A stretch of DNA of 64,000 nt. Origin: Moringa oleifera (taxonomy: Eukaryota; Streptophyta; Magnoliopsida; Brassicales; Moringaceae). The stretch lies in the NCBI GenBank assembly GCA_021397835.1, contig JAJFZO010000609.1, forward strand, positions 5,954,001 to 6,018,000. Direction: 5' to 3'. This document shows, piece by piece, positions 13,548-24,779 of this stretch (positions are counted from its first letter, which is position 1; every line of letters begins with the position of its first letter). Under the pieces are notes generated by a model that was not told the origin of the DNA, did not search any database, and saw only the letters and a list, made by a program, of their open reading frames with translations. A program made the position numbers and the translations under genes.

Positions 13548-16500
13548 ATGGATAAATCTTGGATGCAATTGAATATATTATCCAAGAAGTTTTCTGATGG
13601 TGTGGATGAATTTTTTTTCTTTTGCCATTTGTTATTGTGAAGATCCTACACTCATTAGATGTCATTGTCAATCATGTGCTAATTTGACATTGTTAAGTAT
13701 TGAAGAAGTAAAGTATCATTTATTTAGTAAAGGGATTGATCAGAGGTATAAGAGATGGATTTGGCATGGAGAAGAGTGTTCTTTTAGATTTTGTACAAAT
13801 AAGAAATTAGTGTTTGATGAATCTTAGAAGGATGATCTTATCAATAATATAATAGATATGATTAATGATGCATTTGAATATTGTCAAGATAATCCCAAAT
13901 TATTTCAGAACTTACTAGAAGATGCAAAAAAGCCTTTATATCCTGGTAATATGAAATATACTAAGTTACCTGCATTGATGAGATTATATAATATATAAAA
14001 AAAGTATAGGTGGTTAGATAAGAGTTTTTTTGATTTGTTAAGTTGTTTGTCTGATATGTTTTCTACTGAAAATAAAATCCCTACATGGATGTGTGAAGCA
14101 AAAAAAAAAACTATAAACGCATTGAGTTTACATCACACGAAAATACATGCTTGCCCGAATGATTGTATACTCTATAAAAAGGAGTATAATCATTTATCAT
14201 CTTATCTTACTTGTGGACTATCAAGATAGAAAGAAAATGGTAAGGTAAAAAACCATATGAAAGGGATTCTACTAAAGTATTGTGGTATTTTCCTCTTATT
14301 CCATGATTCAAGCAAATGTTTCAGTCACCACAAATTGCACAACATTTAACTTGGCATGCTAACAAAAGGAAAGTAGATAGGACATCCTATCGATTCACCT
14401 GCTTGAAAGTTAATTGACTGTAAGTGGTCAAGTTTTGCATCCAAACATAGAAAGTTTCGATTGGCTATTTTTATTGATGGAATAAATTCACATAATTCTC
14501 TTAGCACTGCATATAATTATTGGCCAGTGGTAATGATAACATATAATCTACCACCTTGGTTATATATGAAATGAAAATTCATGATATTATCATTGCTTAT
14601 ATCAAGACCTCGTCAACCAGGTAATGATATTGATGTATTTCTTGCTCTATTGATTGATGATTTAAAGCTTTTATATAAGGTTGGTGTATAAGTATATGTT
14701 TCTTACCGAAAAGAGTTGTTTACGTTACGAGCTGTTTTATTATGGAAAATTAATGATTTTTCTACTTATAAAAATCTTTCTAATTGTTTAGTTAAAGGAT
14801 ATTATGCTCGTCCAATATGTGGTGAAAGCACATATACTTGTAGATTACAACATGGTAAGAAAAATGTATGTATGGGTCATAGACGATTCCTTCCAAAAAA
14901 TCATCCATTTAGAAAGCAAAAGAAAGCATTTAATGGAGAACATGAAACCAGTTCACCTCTTTGTACACTAAGCGGAGAAAAAATACTATAGAAAGTAAGC
15001 TCTATTATTAAGGTATGGGGTAAAAAAAATAGTTGCTAAGAGAAAAATGGCACGGGGTAAAAGATTGAATGACAATATTCAAACATACTTGAAGAAGAAA
15101 TTATGCTTTTTCGACCTTCAATATTGAAAATATTTGCATGTTTGACTTGGAAATATTTACATGTTCGACTTGGAAATATTTACATGTTCGGCACATTTTT
15201 AATGTAATGCATATTTGAAAAAAATATTTACGAAAGCATCTATGGAACTTTACTTAATATTCCTGAAAAATCTAAAAATGAGATCAACATTCTACTAGAC
15301 CTTGCAAAAATTGGCTTAAGAAAAAAGTTAGCTCCCAAGGTTATAAATGGTCGTACTTATTTACCAGCTGCTTATTACACTCTTAGCAAATCAGAGAGAA
15401 TGATGTTTTGTGGGACATTATCAAACATAAAAGTTCTAGATAGGTATTCTTCAAATTTCAAAAATCTTATATTAATGACAGATATGAAAATTCAAGGTCT
15501 TAAGTTTTACAATTGTCATGCTCTCATGCAACAACTTCTGCCATTGGCTATTCGCTTAGTTTTGCTAAAACATGTTAGATATGCAATCATGAGATTTTGC
15601 TACTTCTTCAATACTTTGCGTAGTAAAGTTATGGATGTTTTAAAACTAAGCAAATTACAGCAAGATTTGGTGATAAATTTTTGCTTATTTGAAAAATACT
15701 TTATACCTTCTCTTTTCAATATAATGGTGCATTTAACATTGCACCTTGTTAGAGAAGTGAGATTATGTAGACCGGTATACCTTAGATGGATGTATTCATT
15801 TAAGCTGTTCTTGAAAACTTTGAAAGGATATATTCGTAACCGTAATCATCCTAAAGGATGTATTGCTGAATGTTATATTGTAGAAGAAGCACTTGAATTT
15901 TATAAAGGTTATTTACTCTAACATGTATCCAATTGGTATTCCATGTGGAAAAAAAATGACATCCAAGTTGGAAAGCCTTTACCTGGTGGTCACATTGTTA
16001 CTGTTGATTGACAAGAATTAGAGTAAGCACATCTTTATGTATTATTGAATTCATTTGACGTCCAACTATATGTTTGAGTATGTCTCTCCCTAATTTATGT
16101 GTATTTTGATTATAAAATATATACTTCATACATATATGCATTCATTAGATGAGTTTAATCTTATTTCGTTAACAGCGAGCATATCAAGTATGTAAAATTA
16201 TGGTATTCTTGTCAATCAAAACAATCCAAATGGTTACAAGATAAGCATACTCGGACCTTTATTTCTTAGTTTCGAGAAAAGGTACTTACTTGTTTCTTTA
16301 ACATGACCATATGTCTTTTCTTTATTTAATACTAAAACCTATTTGATCAAACTTTTATCAATAGGTTGCATTAGAAATACAAAGGCAAAATTAACCTTCC
16401 TTTTTGGTGAAATGGGTGGCACATGGACCTCGTCTCGAAGTTATAAAATATCCTAGATATGATGTGAATGATTATCGCTTCTATACATGAGAAAGTGATA

Positions 16501-16830
16501 ATAATCGAGTCACACAAAATAGTAGAGTCACTGTAGTTGCAACAACAATGCAAATTTCAAGTGCTAAGGACAAAAATCAAGTAATTGGACAATTGTCATT
16601 TTATGATGTTATCAAGAAAATATGGGAGCTTGATTACCACATGTTTAAAACAATATTGTTCAAATGTGATTGGGTTGAAAATAACGGTGGGATTAAATTA
16701 GACGATGTTGGTCATATATTAGTTGATCTTAAACGAGATGACCATAAATCTGATTGTTTCATTTTAGCTTCTCAAGCTAATTAAGTCTTTTACATTCCCG
16801 ACCAATGAGATCTAAGATGGTTCATTATTT
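13548..16830 (+). pseudogene. CACTA TNP2-type transposase with DUF4218 and DUF4216, decayed
   Basis: The start codon at 13548 opens MDKSWMQLNILSKKFSDGV, the typical TNP2 N-terminus. It is followed, after a frameshift, by the Transpos_assoc domain (13640-13800: CHCQSCAN...IWHGEEC). The Transposase_21 core is broken across 13.85-14.99 kb, with recognisable IPTWMCEAKK, CILYKKEY and YYARPICGE..CRLQHGKKN blocks. DUF4218 is nearly intact at about 15400-15921 (NIMVHLTLHLVREVRLCRPV, GCIAECYIVEEALEF). DUF4216 follows at about 16430-16830 (LFKCDWVENNGGIKLDDVGH, CFILASQAN). Frameshifts and several in-frame stops, some CGA to TGA, abolish function. Family role: DDE transposase that cuts the element out and moves it. 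Confidence 0.85.
15119..15190 (+). repeat. 23-bp tandem repeat within the CACTA element
   Basis: Unit 'gacttggaaatatttacatg' plus 'ttc', exact copies at 15144-15166 and 15167-15189, preceded by a partial diverged copy. It interrupts the TNP2/DUF4218 coding region. Confidence 0.75.
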
Positions 16831-17159
16831 GCTTTACTTTACAAAAAGATTATAAATATAATGAGAGAAATAATGATGTGAATAACATAGAAGAATATGA
16901 TTCCATTATTGATGGCATACTGGAAGTTCGATATAAATGATGAAATCAATGAAGATGATGTTAACTATATATGACTCGATTATTATGGAACTTAGATTAA
17001 TGAAGCTTACAATTAAACTTTTTAACTTGAAGCAAAAAGGTTTGATTGTTTTCTTTTTTCTTTTATGACAGTATTATTTATTGCAAAACTAGTATCATAT
17101 AACGAATTATGCTTTAACTATTTATTTGGATTATATTTTATGTTTGTAAGATTGTAGAT

Positions 17160-18900
17160 ATGATTAAGAAGTTGTCAGATTCACCTACCAAATCTAGAAG
17201 ACCAATAAAATTATTAAACCAAAAAAAAAATTTGAGGACAAAGAAAGTGGTACAGTTCAATTCAAAAGGTGTACCATATGGTGCTAAAGCTAAATCTCTT
17301 ATGTCTACTTTTGGAGTTCTTGCATGTATCACGGTACCTATAATTTATAGTGACTGGCGAAAAGTTCGTGATCATTTGAAAGAAAAAATGCGAAAATATG
17401 TTTAGCTTTAACACTTTCACCATAAATATTTAATTATACTTTTTATTAGCATAGTCACTTATCAAATTTCATTTACAAGATGCATTTGAAATTGATCATC
17501 GCATGAAAAAGTCTAATAATCAACTGGCAACAAATTTAGAAAATGCAAGAATATTTTGACAATAAAATATAAAATGTCTTTTGCCGACAATCTTGATGTT
17601 ATAGCGAGACCACCTTTGATCTACAGTTTCATTTCATAAAATGATTAGGAGAGATTCGTTAAATCATAACTTTCAGAGGATTTTAAGGTACATTTATGTT
17701 GTAATATGTTTTTCAAACAATAAATATTTTATGTTTCTTCATTAACTGCAATGAAATATTGTAAAAATTGAGTCAAGAACAACAAAAATAATAAAAATAT
17801 AGTAAATATCCTCATCGATTGAGTCGAGGTGGATATGCAACCTTAGAACACAAATTGGTAACTTTCTCACTCTTACATTCTTTGTGACGATTTTAAGATA
17901 CATTCTTTTTAATTTGTCATTTGTTACTCTATCTTTACAAAAAGCAGAACTCAAGGTAGAAAAGAAGATTGATCGTAGTGAATCATGAAAGCTAGCGCGA
18001 CAAGATAAAGAATGACATTATGCACAAGAAACGATGCCTATCATTGAAAATATTGTAAGTTTTTTTTTTAATGAATCTTACATAAATGTTAAAAATCTTA
18101 TCTTTATAAGATTGTTTGCTAAAGTTTGAAGCAATAAGAGAAAATTGAAAGCTTTCTAATTATGTTTGGCATGATAGAAAATATGAAGGGCAAAATGTAT
18201 TGTTTATGTTTTCCAAGTAGTGAGATAGTAATCAAAACTTTTTGTGTGTGTTTGGTATCATGAAAAATATGATAGGGTAAAATACATAAGATTAATGGGT
18301 TGTTTATATTTTTCAAGTAGTAAAGTATTGAAAAAAATCTTTGTGTGTTTGGCATAAAGACAAATATGAAGAGATAAAATGCATAAGATTACTAAGTTTT
18401 TATATTTTTTCAAGCAATAAGGTATATTGGAAACATTCTCTGTGTGTTTAGTGTTAAAAAAAATATGAAGGGGTAAAATGCATGTATTACTGTGCTGTTT
18501 ATATTATTTAGATAGTAAGGTAGTATAGTCTAACCAATTGGAATGCCATTTTTTCTTAACTTATGAACAAAGACATCCAGACATAAAGTCTTCTGTCTTT
18601 TTCTTTCCCGCTTATTTTTTTGACATACTTAAAGTTAAGTTACAATATTTTATGTTTATTGCATTCAAGTTATGAATAATAGCTTATAAACATAAAAAAT
18701 TTATTTTTATGTAATTTATACTTAATTTGGCATGGATTATTATAGGATGAGTTAATGGAGCAATTAAAAGCTGGTATCATTATATTCTCAGGTAGTGATG
18801 ATATTTTAAGCAAAGCTCTTAGTATTAATGAGCATAGGGGTCGAGTTAGAGGAGTTGGAAAGTTTATCACTCATTCAGTCTTTTTTTTACTCCTAATAAA
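17160..18900 (+). pseudogene. CACTA second protein (Transposase_24 / Ptta-En-Spm type), decayed
   Basis: The stretch 17160-17402 encodes KVVQFNSKGVPYGAKAKSL...YSDWRKVRDHLKEK, matching the conserved block of the plant Ptta/En/Spm second protein. A later exon at about 18745-18895 reads LSKALSINEHRGRVRGVGKF, the family's ALGTPEHGGRVRGVG motif. These parts correspond to TNPA-type proteins that bind element ends. The intervening sequence holds diverged tandem repeats (18163-18540). Confidence 0.75.
18163..18540 (+). repeat. Four diverged tandem copies of an 86-99 bp unit in the CACTA element
   Basis: Copies begin TGTTTGG/TGTTTAG at 18163, 18249, 18346 and 18445. Each continues with an 'aaatatgaag..taaaatgcat' core and a 'tgtttatatttt.caag.agtaa' block. 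Divergence is substantial, so the repeat is old. It lies between the two exons of the Transposase_24-like gene. Confidence 0.7.
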
Positions 18901-19249
18901 GTAGAATATTTAAAAGCTTGCTTGACTAAGGTAGAGCAGAAATTATTGTTATTGACTTAAGGTAGCACAGATACATATTCACATGTTGTATAACTTGAAA
19001 GTCATAACTTCAATAAGATACAAAAACTTGATTCACCAATGCGTATGAAGGATTCTTGCGATGTTTCTGATGAAGATTTGAAGATGAAGATATTTACTTA
19101 TTTATTTAGTGCTGCAGGCATTGTTTTTACTATTGATTACAATTACGTTATTTTTTTATGAATAAGGTATTATACGTAAATTAGTAGAGGATATACTAGA
19201 AAATATTATTATAATGGGCACCGTTATTGGTGGTTCTTTGTGCCAATTT

Positions 19250-20665
19250 TATGATTTTCGTTGATCAAATATTCAATCAAGATGCTCGATTACCTATTAA
19301 AAATTAGGATGAATATCTTATATTTGTTAAAGACCCATTGGGTCATCATGTAAGTTGGCCTAAAGACTTGGTTTCTACCCATATTATTAAGGAGGTATGA
19401 GATAATTTTAGTTGTGGTATATTGTCTTTATTTCTTTTTAAGTTAAAATTATTTGACTTTTAAAAATTATTGTCACATGTTTGGAGACAAAAGAAAAAGA
19501 AATCTGTAAAAAATTGGGATCCATTTTTGAGCAAGCTCTAGAACAGTTTGCAAAAACAGTTTATCCATTAATAATTAATATGTGAAATGAAGCTAAAGTA
19601 AGATTTAATGATGATGTTTTTTGCTATCCATTTTATTGCTATTTTGGCTTAGAAGATTACTCTATCATTATTGATAAAAAAGAACTAGCATTTATTTGTA
19701 TATCAGGTGAGACAAAATTTTAATATTAGTTTATTTTAATGTCTATGTTTATATGATTTAACTTTCGATTTGTTTACTTTCAGATATCTACATGCTAATT
19801 TAAAAGATAAAAAAAGTTGAAATAATTGAACTTCATCAATTCTATGATTGTCTCACTCTCTGGTAGACTAAATAGTGAAAGTAAGTTAAAAAATAAAACA
19901 CGATATATTGCTGAGCGGTTAGAAAAAGCACATTCAAACTAAATTCTTTTCATACCTTAAAATACAAATTAAGAAATTTTTATCTTAATTGCTTTGCTAA
20001 GACATATCTCATTTGGCTATTTATCATCTTTTGTTTTTCTTATTACAAATAAATTTCAACTAAAATTAGTGATTATTGATATGATATCATGAATAATGTA
20101 TCATTTGGATTGTTTGGGTCATGAGGTAGTACATCATCTTATAAAAATTGTGACCATGTGAGTACAAGTTTTACTTTATGTCTTTTATTTATTAGTTTCA
20201 TTATTAATTCTAAATACTAGATGTTTTCACATGTTTATTGGCTAATGATACATGGGTTTTCAAATGTCCATGTGAGATCAAATATTACATGGCAATGAAT
20301 TCAAGTGAGTTTATTTTTTTTATTATTAATAATATTGAGAATAATATGTGTTAATGATTATATTTCTACATGTGTAGGCACCGATTCAAAGAGGTTGTAT
20401 AAAATATGGTTATTTTGTACTTCGATTTATGAAGAAAATAATTGAAGATCCAAAATTTTTTTATGAGAATGTCATATTATTTATTTTATTTATATATTAA
20501 ATATTTTGTATTTATAAATAATATCAAATTAATTACGTTGTCTTCTTTTGTGTTTTAATCTTAAAGTTTAATGGTAAGAATACATATAGTAACGGTGAAA
20601 TTGATGAAGTATGTGGTGAATGGGCTATGCATGTACAACAGTTACTATTATAATTAGGTATGTAA
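19250..20665 (+). pseudogene. Ulp1-like protease domain remnant in the CACTA element
   Basis: Scattered exon-like blocks match the C-terminal C48 (Ulp1) region found in many CACTA second genes. They are KDPLGHHVSWPKDLV (about 19330), KTRYIAERLEKAHSN (about 19895), APIQRGCIKYGYFVLRFMKK (about 20380-20440, the position of the catalytic-Cys loop QRGSxxCGYYVLRFM), and FNGKNTYSNGEIDEVCGEWA (about 20570-20625). At the catalytic position 'CGYYV' reads YGYFV, so the nucleophile appears lost. It is non-functional. Confidence 0.65.
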
Positions 20666-21475
20666 TCCTTGTTGGCTCATTAATAGTTGTGTTTTAATTG
20701 TGTGTTGTTTGACTTGGTTAAATTTAAGTATAATGAACTAATTCTATTCATTGAGCGCTCTGTTCGTTCTATTCATTGAGTCATCTACTAATTCTGCTGA
20801 GTTCTTTGTCAATTTTATTGAGAATTCTGTAAAGGTCATCTTTAAGAAGTTAATAAAGTAAAGAATAAGTAAAAGTATTCAAGCATGCATATAAAATAAA
20901 TATATTTATGATCAGTTAATTTTCGTACTTACTGTTGCAGTACAAAAAGTTACACTTTTGATATCTAGATGTAGGGAACTAAAATAGAAAATTGTATATT
21001 ATGATTAATATATATCTTATGAGTTGCAAGAAGTTACATTTTTAACATCTAGATGCATTTTCAATCTTTTATTATGTTTGATTTTCAAGCTTTATTACAA
21101 TTGCTTATTTATTTTGATATGTAGATTAATTACATGCAAAATAAAACTGATATAATAATATATCTTTTCTATAACTATTACAGGACTGCATATTTAATTC
21201 ACTGGGTATTTTTTTATGTAATGGTAAAACAGAGCAGTAAAGATGACATATTATGTAATTCAATTTGTAGATATTTTACTTATTTTTTATGGTTAATATT
21301 ATTATATTTTGTAAAATAATAACAGTTGTAGTTATAAATATATGTAATTTTTGTTATTTGATATTTTTATACTATTTGACTATTATTGCAAAAAAATGAT
21401 AAATAATAATTAATTAACTAAAATTATAAAAAAATTTATGATTAATTAATAAAAAATATATAATAAAACATAAAT

Positions 21476-21785
21476 ATTTTTTATGATGATCATAAAAACT
21501 GTCATAAAAAAGTGCGTATTCTTTTAGTCATAAAAACTGTCATTAATAAATGAATGTTTTTAATGACGGTCACAAAGACCGTCATCACATCATGAATATA
21601 TTTTATGATGGCCTATTATGGACCTTCATAAATTTTTTATGTCTGTCCATCACAGACTGTTATTGATACTTTAACTTTTTAATGATAGTTGAAGACCGTC
21701 AAGAATTTATAACGGTCTTTTAAACCGTCATAAAGTTTCTATATCATCACTTATAATGATAGTTTTTTAACTATCATAAAAGGCT
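21476..21785. repeat. Right subterminal repeats of the CACTA element
   Basis: The same unit as at the left end, in more copies: TGACGGTC...GACCGTCAT palindromes (for example 21563-21586) and decayed forms such as 'atgatagttttttaactatcat'. This end has roughly twice as many copies as the left, an asymmetry also common in CACTA elements. Confidence 0.75.
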
Positions 21786-22282
21786 TGTTTTCTTGTGGTC
21801 GTATATATTTATTGGTTATTTTACTAGTATAAAGGGATACAAAGTTTGGTACCCTAATCTAAGGTCACCTAAGTCTATGATTAGTAAGAATATTACGTTC
21901 AATGAGTCATTAATATTTCACTTGAAAAAAGTATCATTCTTTCTTACACAAGTGTGAAAAGTTCAAACGAGCAAGTGAAATTTTAAGGTGAAAACAAAAT
22001 GATTCATAGTCAAACTCAATTCAGTTGACACTTCTGATTAGGTAGATGAATCACTAATGATTAAAGAGTATTCATTTGCTAAGAATAAAACTTCAAGAAA
22101 GAGTAGAAAACCTGTAAGGCTAAATGATTATTATGCTGCATATGCATTGGTAGTGGCATAAGAAATAGATGGAGTTGGAGATCCTTTATATATTTGAGGT
22201 CATTTCTTATGATGATTCTTTTAAGTGGTTATTTTCCACGCAAAAAGAGGTGGAGTCCCTCCATAAGAACAAAACTTAGGAT

Positions 22283-23620
22283 TTGGTCAAACCTTTTAAA
22301 GGTAAGAAAGTTATTGGTTGTAAATGGGTTTTGAAGAAGAAAAATGATATTCCAAGTGTTGAAGATGTCAAGTATAAGGCACGATTAGTTACTAAATACT
22401 ATAGTCAAGTACATGAAGTTGATCTTAATGATGTTTTCTCATCTGTTGTTAAACATAGCTTTACTCGTGTCTTACTAGCTTTGGTTGCTACGTATAATTT
22501 AGAGCTTGATCAGTTAGATGTTAAAACTGCTTTCTTACATGTTAAATTGAGAAGATAATTTATTTGTAACAATCTCAGGGTTTTGAGATTAAAGATAAGA
22601 AAAACCATGTTTACTTATTAAAGAAATCATTGTATGGCTTGAAATCTTCTCAATAGTGGCATAAGCGGTTAGATTCCCTTATGGTTTGATATAGTTATTC
22701 AAAGAGCTAATATGATAATTGTGTATACTTTAAAAAACTTGAAGATGACTTATTTGTATTTGTTGCTTTGTATTGATGATATGCTTCTTGTATCTAAGGA
22801 ATATTGAAGATCAACAAATTGAAATCAAAATTGAATAGTGAATTTGAGATGAAGAATATGAAAGGAGCTACAAAAATTTTGGATATGGAGATTCAAAAAG
22901 ATAGAATTGTAATAAACTTTATCTAACTCAAAAAAGTTTTTTTGAGAAAATTTTGGAGCTTTTTGGCATGAAGAATGCTAAACTTGTAAGTACCCTATAT
23001 GTTGTTCATTTTACATTTTTAGTTGCCATGTGACCACAATAAGAGAAAGATATTCAGTACATTTCACATGTTCTCTACTTTGGTATTATTAGCAATCTCA
23101 TGTATGCTATAGTTGGTACTCGTCCTCACATGACACATGTAGTTAATATTGTTAGCATATATATGTCTAATTTTAGAATAAAGCATTAACATATAGTGAA
23201 ATGGATTCTAAGATATTTACAAAGTACTAGTGGTTCTTGCTTGGAATTTGAATGGAGTAAGAGAAGTATGGTTAGTTATGTTAATTCAGATGATGTAAGC
23301 GATTTTGGCAAATGAAAATCTATTATAGGATATGTATTTGCTCTTTGAGATATTGTTGTTAGTTGGAAAGTCATTTTACAATTTACAACAGCATTATCCA
23401 TTGCAAAAGCAGAGGACATGATAGTTATTGAGGCTACCAAAAAAGCAATTTGGTAAGAGATTTAATTAGAGAGCTAAGTTCAAATCAAAATATGTTTTTT
23501 ATCCATCTTGATAGTCAGAGTGCTATTCACTTGACGAAATATTAGATGCGTCATAAGAAGATGAGGCACATTCATTCATGCATCATTTTGTTCATGATAT
23601 TATCTCTTAAGCAATACTTT
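22283..23620 (+). pseudogene. Copia reverse transcriptase and RNase H (part of the split Copia)
   Basis: The reading KKVIGCKWVLKKKNDIPSVE...KARLVTK, then LDVKTAFLHVKL (22283-22558), is the Copia RT N-terminal block. LKKSLYGLKSS and LLCIDDMLL follow in shifted frames, with the YxDD-type catalytic block reading IDDM. RNase H reads IIGYVFAL..IVVSWKV, ALSIAKAE and HLDSQSAIHL (23.3-23.55 kb). Several frameshifts and stops are present. Confidence 0.85.
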
Positions 23621-23807
23621 TATTAAGAAAATCAGTACTGTAGACAATCCAATGAACATGTTAACTAAGCCTCTTCCAAGAAGAAAGTTCAAGCATTGCT
23701 TAGACTTAAATGGTATATCTTATATTTGAGTTGCCTTTATGAGTATAAATAGAAAAGGTGGAGTAGTTCTTCTAATTTTGCTATGAAAAAAATTCAAGGT
23801 GGAGATT

Positions 23808-24265
23808 TGTTATGAATGCCTTGAATTTTTCTAGCACATTGAGTTTTGTAACCCCGGCCCATAACAAAGTCATGTCTTTCACGTGATTGAAATTGTGGTC
23901 AAGTGTTTTAAATGGATGAGATATTAACTACGTGACAATATTTGGACCATATTTTGTTACTTGAAGGCCATACATATAAGACTATAAATGCATCTTATTG
24001 GATAGTAGCAAAGAAAGCAACGAAGTGAATGCACATTTAGAAAGGTGACATTTAGGTTTACATGGGTGACATTTAGGTTTACATGAATTTAAGGGTTTGA
24101 GTGTTACTTTCATTTGTTTTGCACTTTGATTACTGGATTTTACTCATCCTTCATTTGTCGATGTAAGCTTATGTCGAACCATGTAAATTTGTGTTTCTAA
24201 TTTTTTTTGCGCTTTATTTATATTTTATCATATAATGATTATTATCAAACAAATATTGTTCCACA
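23808..24265 (+). repeat. 3' LTR of the split Copia element
   Basis: Starts TGTTATG immediately after the purine tract at 23796-23806. It contains a TATA-like 'actataaatgc' at about 23980 and an exact 21-bp tandem duplication 'ggtgacatttaggtttacat' (24044-24064 and 24065-24085). The right end is placed at '...ttccaca' near 24265 by convention; with no 5' LTR to compare, it is approximate. Confidence 0.6.
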
Positions 24266-24359
24266 ATTAAAAACCTTCACAAGAACCATTTTGTTAATGT
24301 GTTGCAAGACAAAGGTGTATGTTAATAATCCTATTAGTATTAAATTTTTTTATAAAAGA

Positions 24360-24600
24360 CAAGTACGCTTTCGCCCCAATTAGTTCAAAGCATTTTGATA
24401 AGTGTTCTTAATTGCAACTCAATTTGTGCTTTAAAATTCAAAAAAGCAGGATAAGCTTCTGATTTGGTTCTCAACATATAAATCCATGTGGACTTCAAAA
24501 ATGCATCATTAAAATGAATATAATATGTATAATCATTGGAAGATAAAGCAGGAAAATGACCCATAAATCTAAGCAAACTAACTCCTATAGTTTTGATATG
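24360..24600 (-). mobile_element. Second Copia integrase fragment, inverted
   Basis: The minus strand encodes GHFPALSSNDYTYYIHFNDAF followed by STWIYMLRTKSEAYPAFLNF, the Copia integrase core (usual form PSPxxSxxGFxYYxxFxDxFSRFTWIYxLK). Only about 80 codons survive. It belongs to a different Copia lineage from the plus-strand element that ends just before it. Confidence 0.8.
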
Positions 24601-24626
24601 GATAAAGGAGTATCATTAGATCTATT

Positions 24627-24754
24627 ACATGTCTTAGTTAAGTTAACTACAAGATGTAAAAAGATTAGTTGTAGAGTTTGATGTGGACTTACATGTGCTA
24701 GTTATGCCAATTACAAGACGTAAGAAGATTAGTTGCAGAGCTTAACGTGGATGA
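24627..24754. repeat. 64-bp tandem duplication
   Basis: Two copies starting 'acatgt' at 24627 and 24691 share 'aagattagttg.agag.tta/tgatgtgga'; identity is about 80% by eye. It lies just beyond the inverted Copia integrase fragment. No function is seen. Confidence 0.65.
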
Positions 24755-24779
24755 AGATTTACTGTAGAATATTACCTTT

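Larger units (their letters stand above)
11477..21800 (+). mobile_element. En/Spm (CACTA) DNA transposon, about 10.3 kb, decayed
   Basis: The left end reads CATCACAAGAAAA and the right end, reverse-complemented, GACCACAAGAAAA. Both are one or two changes from the consensus CACTACAAGAAAA terminus of plant CACTA elements. The flanking trinucleotides are gca (11474-11476) and gta (21801-21803), a 3-bp target duplication with one change. Removing the element rejoins the Copia integrase frame (KLEPRSKRHI before, YIYW..., KGY.VWYPNLRSPKS after), which confirms the boundaries. Inside, in order: subterminal repeats, TNP2 transposase, DUF4218, DUF4216, Transposase_24-type second protein, Ulp1-like domain, subterminal repeats. 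This is the usual gene order of an autonomous CACTA. Confidence 0.88.
10140..24265 (+). mobile_element. Copia LTR retrotransposon, 5'-truncated, split by a CACTA insertion
   Basis: Degenerate Pol domains appear in Copia order on the plus strand. They are aspartic protease remnants (10.25-10.62 kb), gag-pre-integrase with 'HMRPGHMNEKCLTML' (about 10.8 kb), the integrase core reading FINDYSKKVWIYFEA (about 11.0 kb), the integrase C-terminal stretch RVFGCLVYIY (about 11.41 kb), then, beyond the CACTA insertion, reverse transcriptase (22.2-22.8 kb) and RNase H (23.28-23.6 kb). A purine tract 'aaggtggaga' precedes a TG-starting 3' LTR at 23808. No 5' LTR or gag is visible, so the left end is lost. 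Multiple stops and frameshifts make it inactive. Confidence 0.85.
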
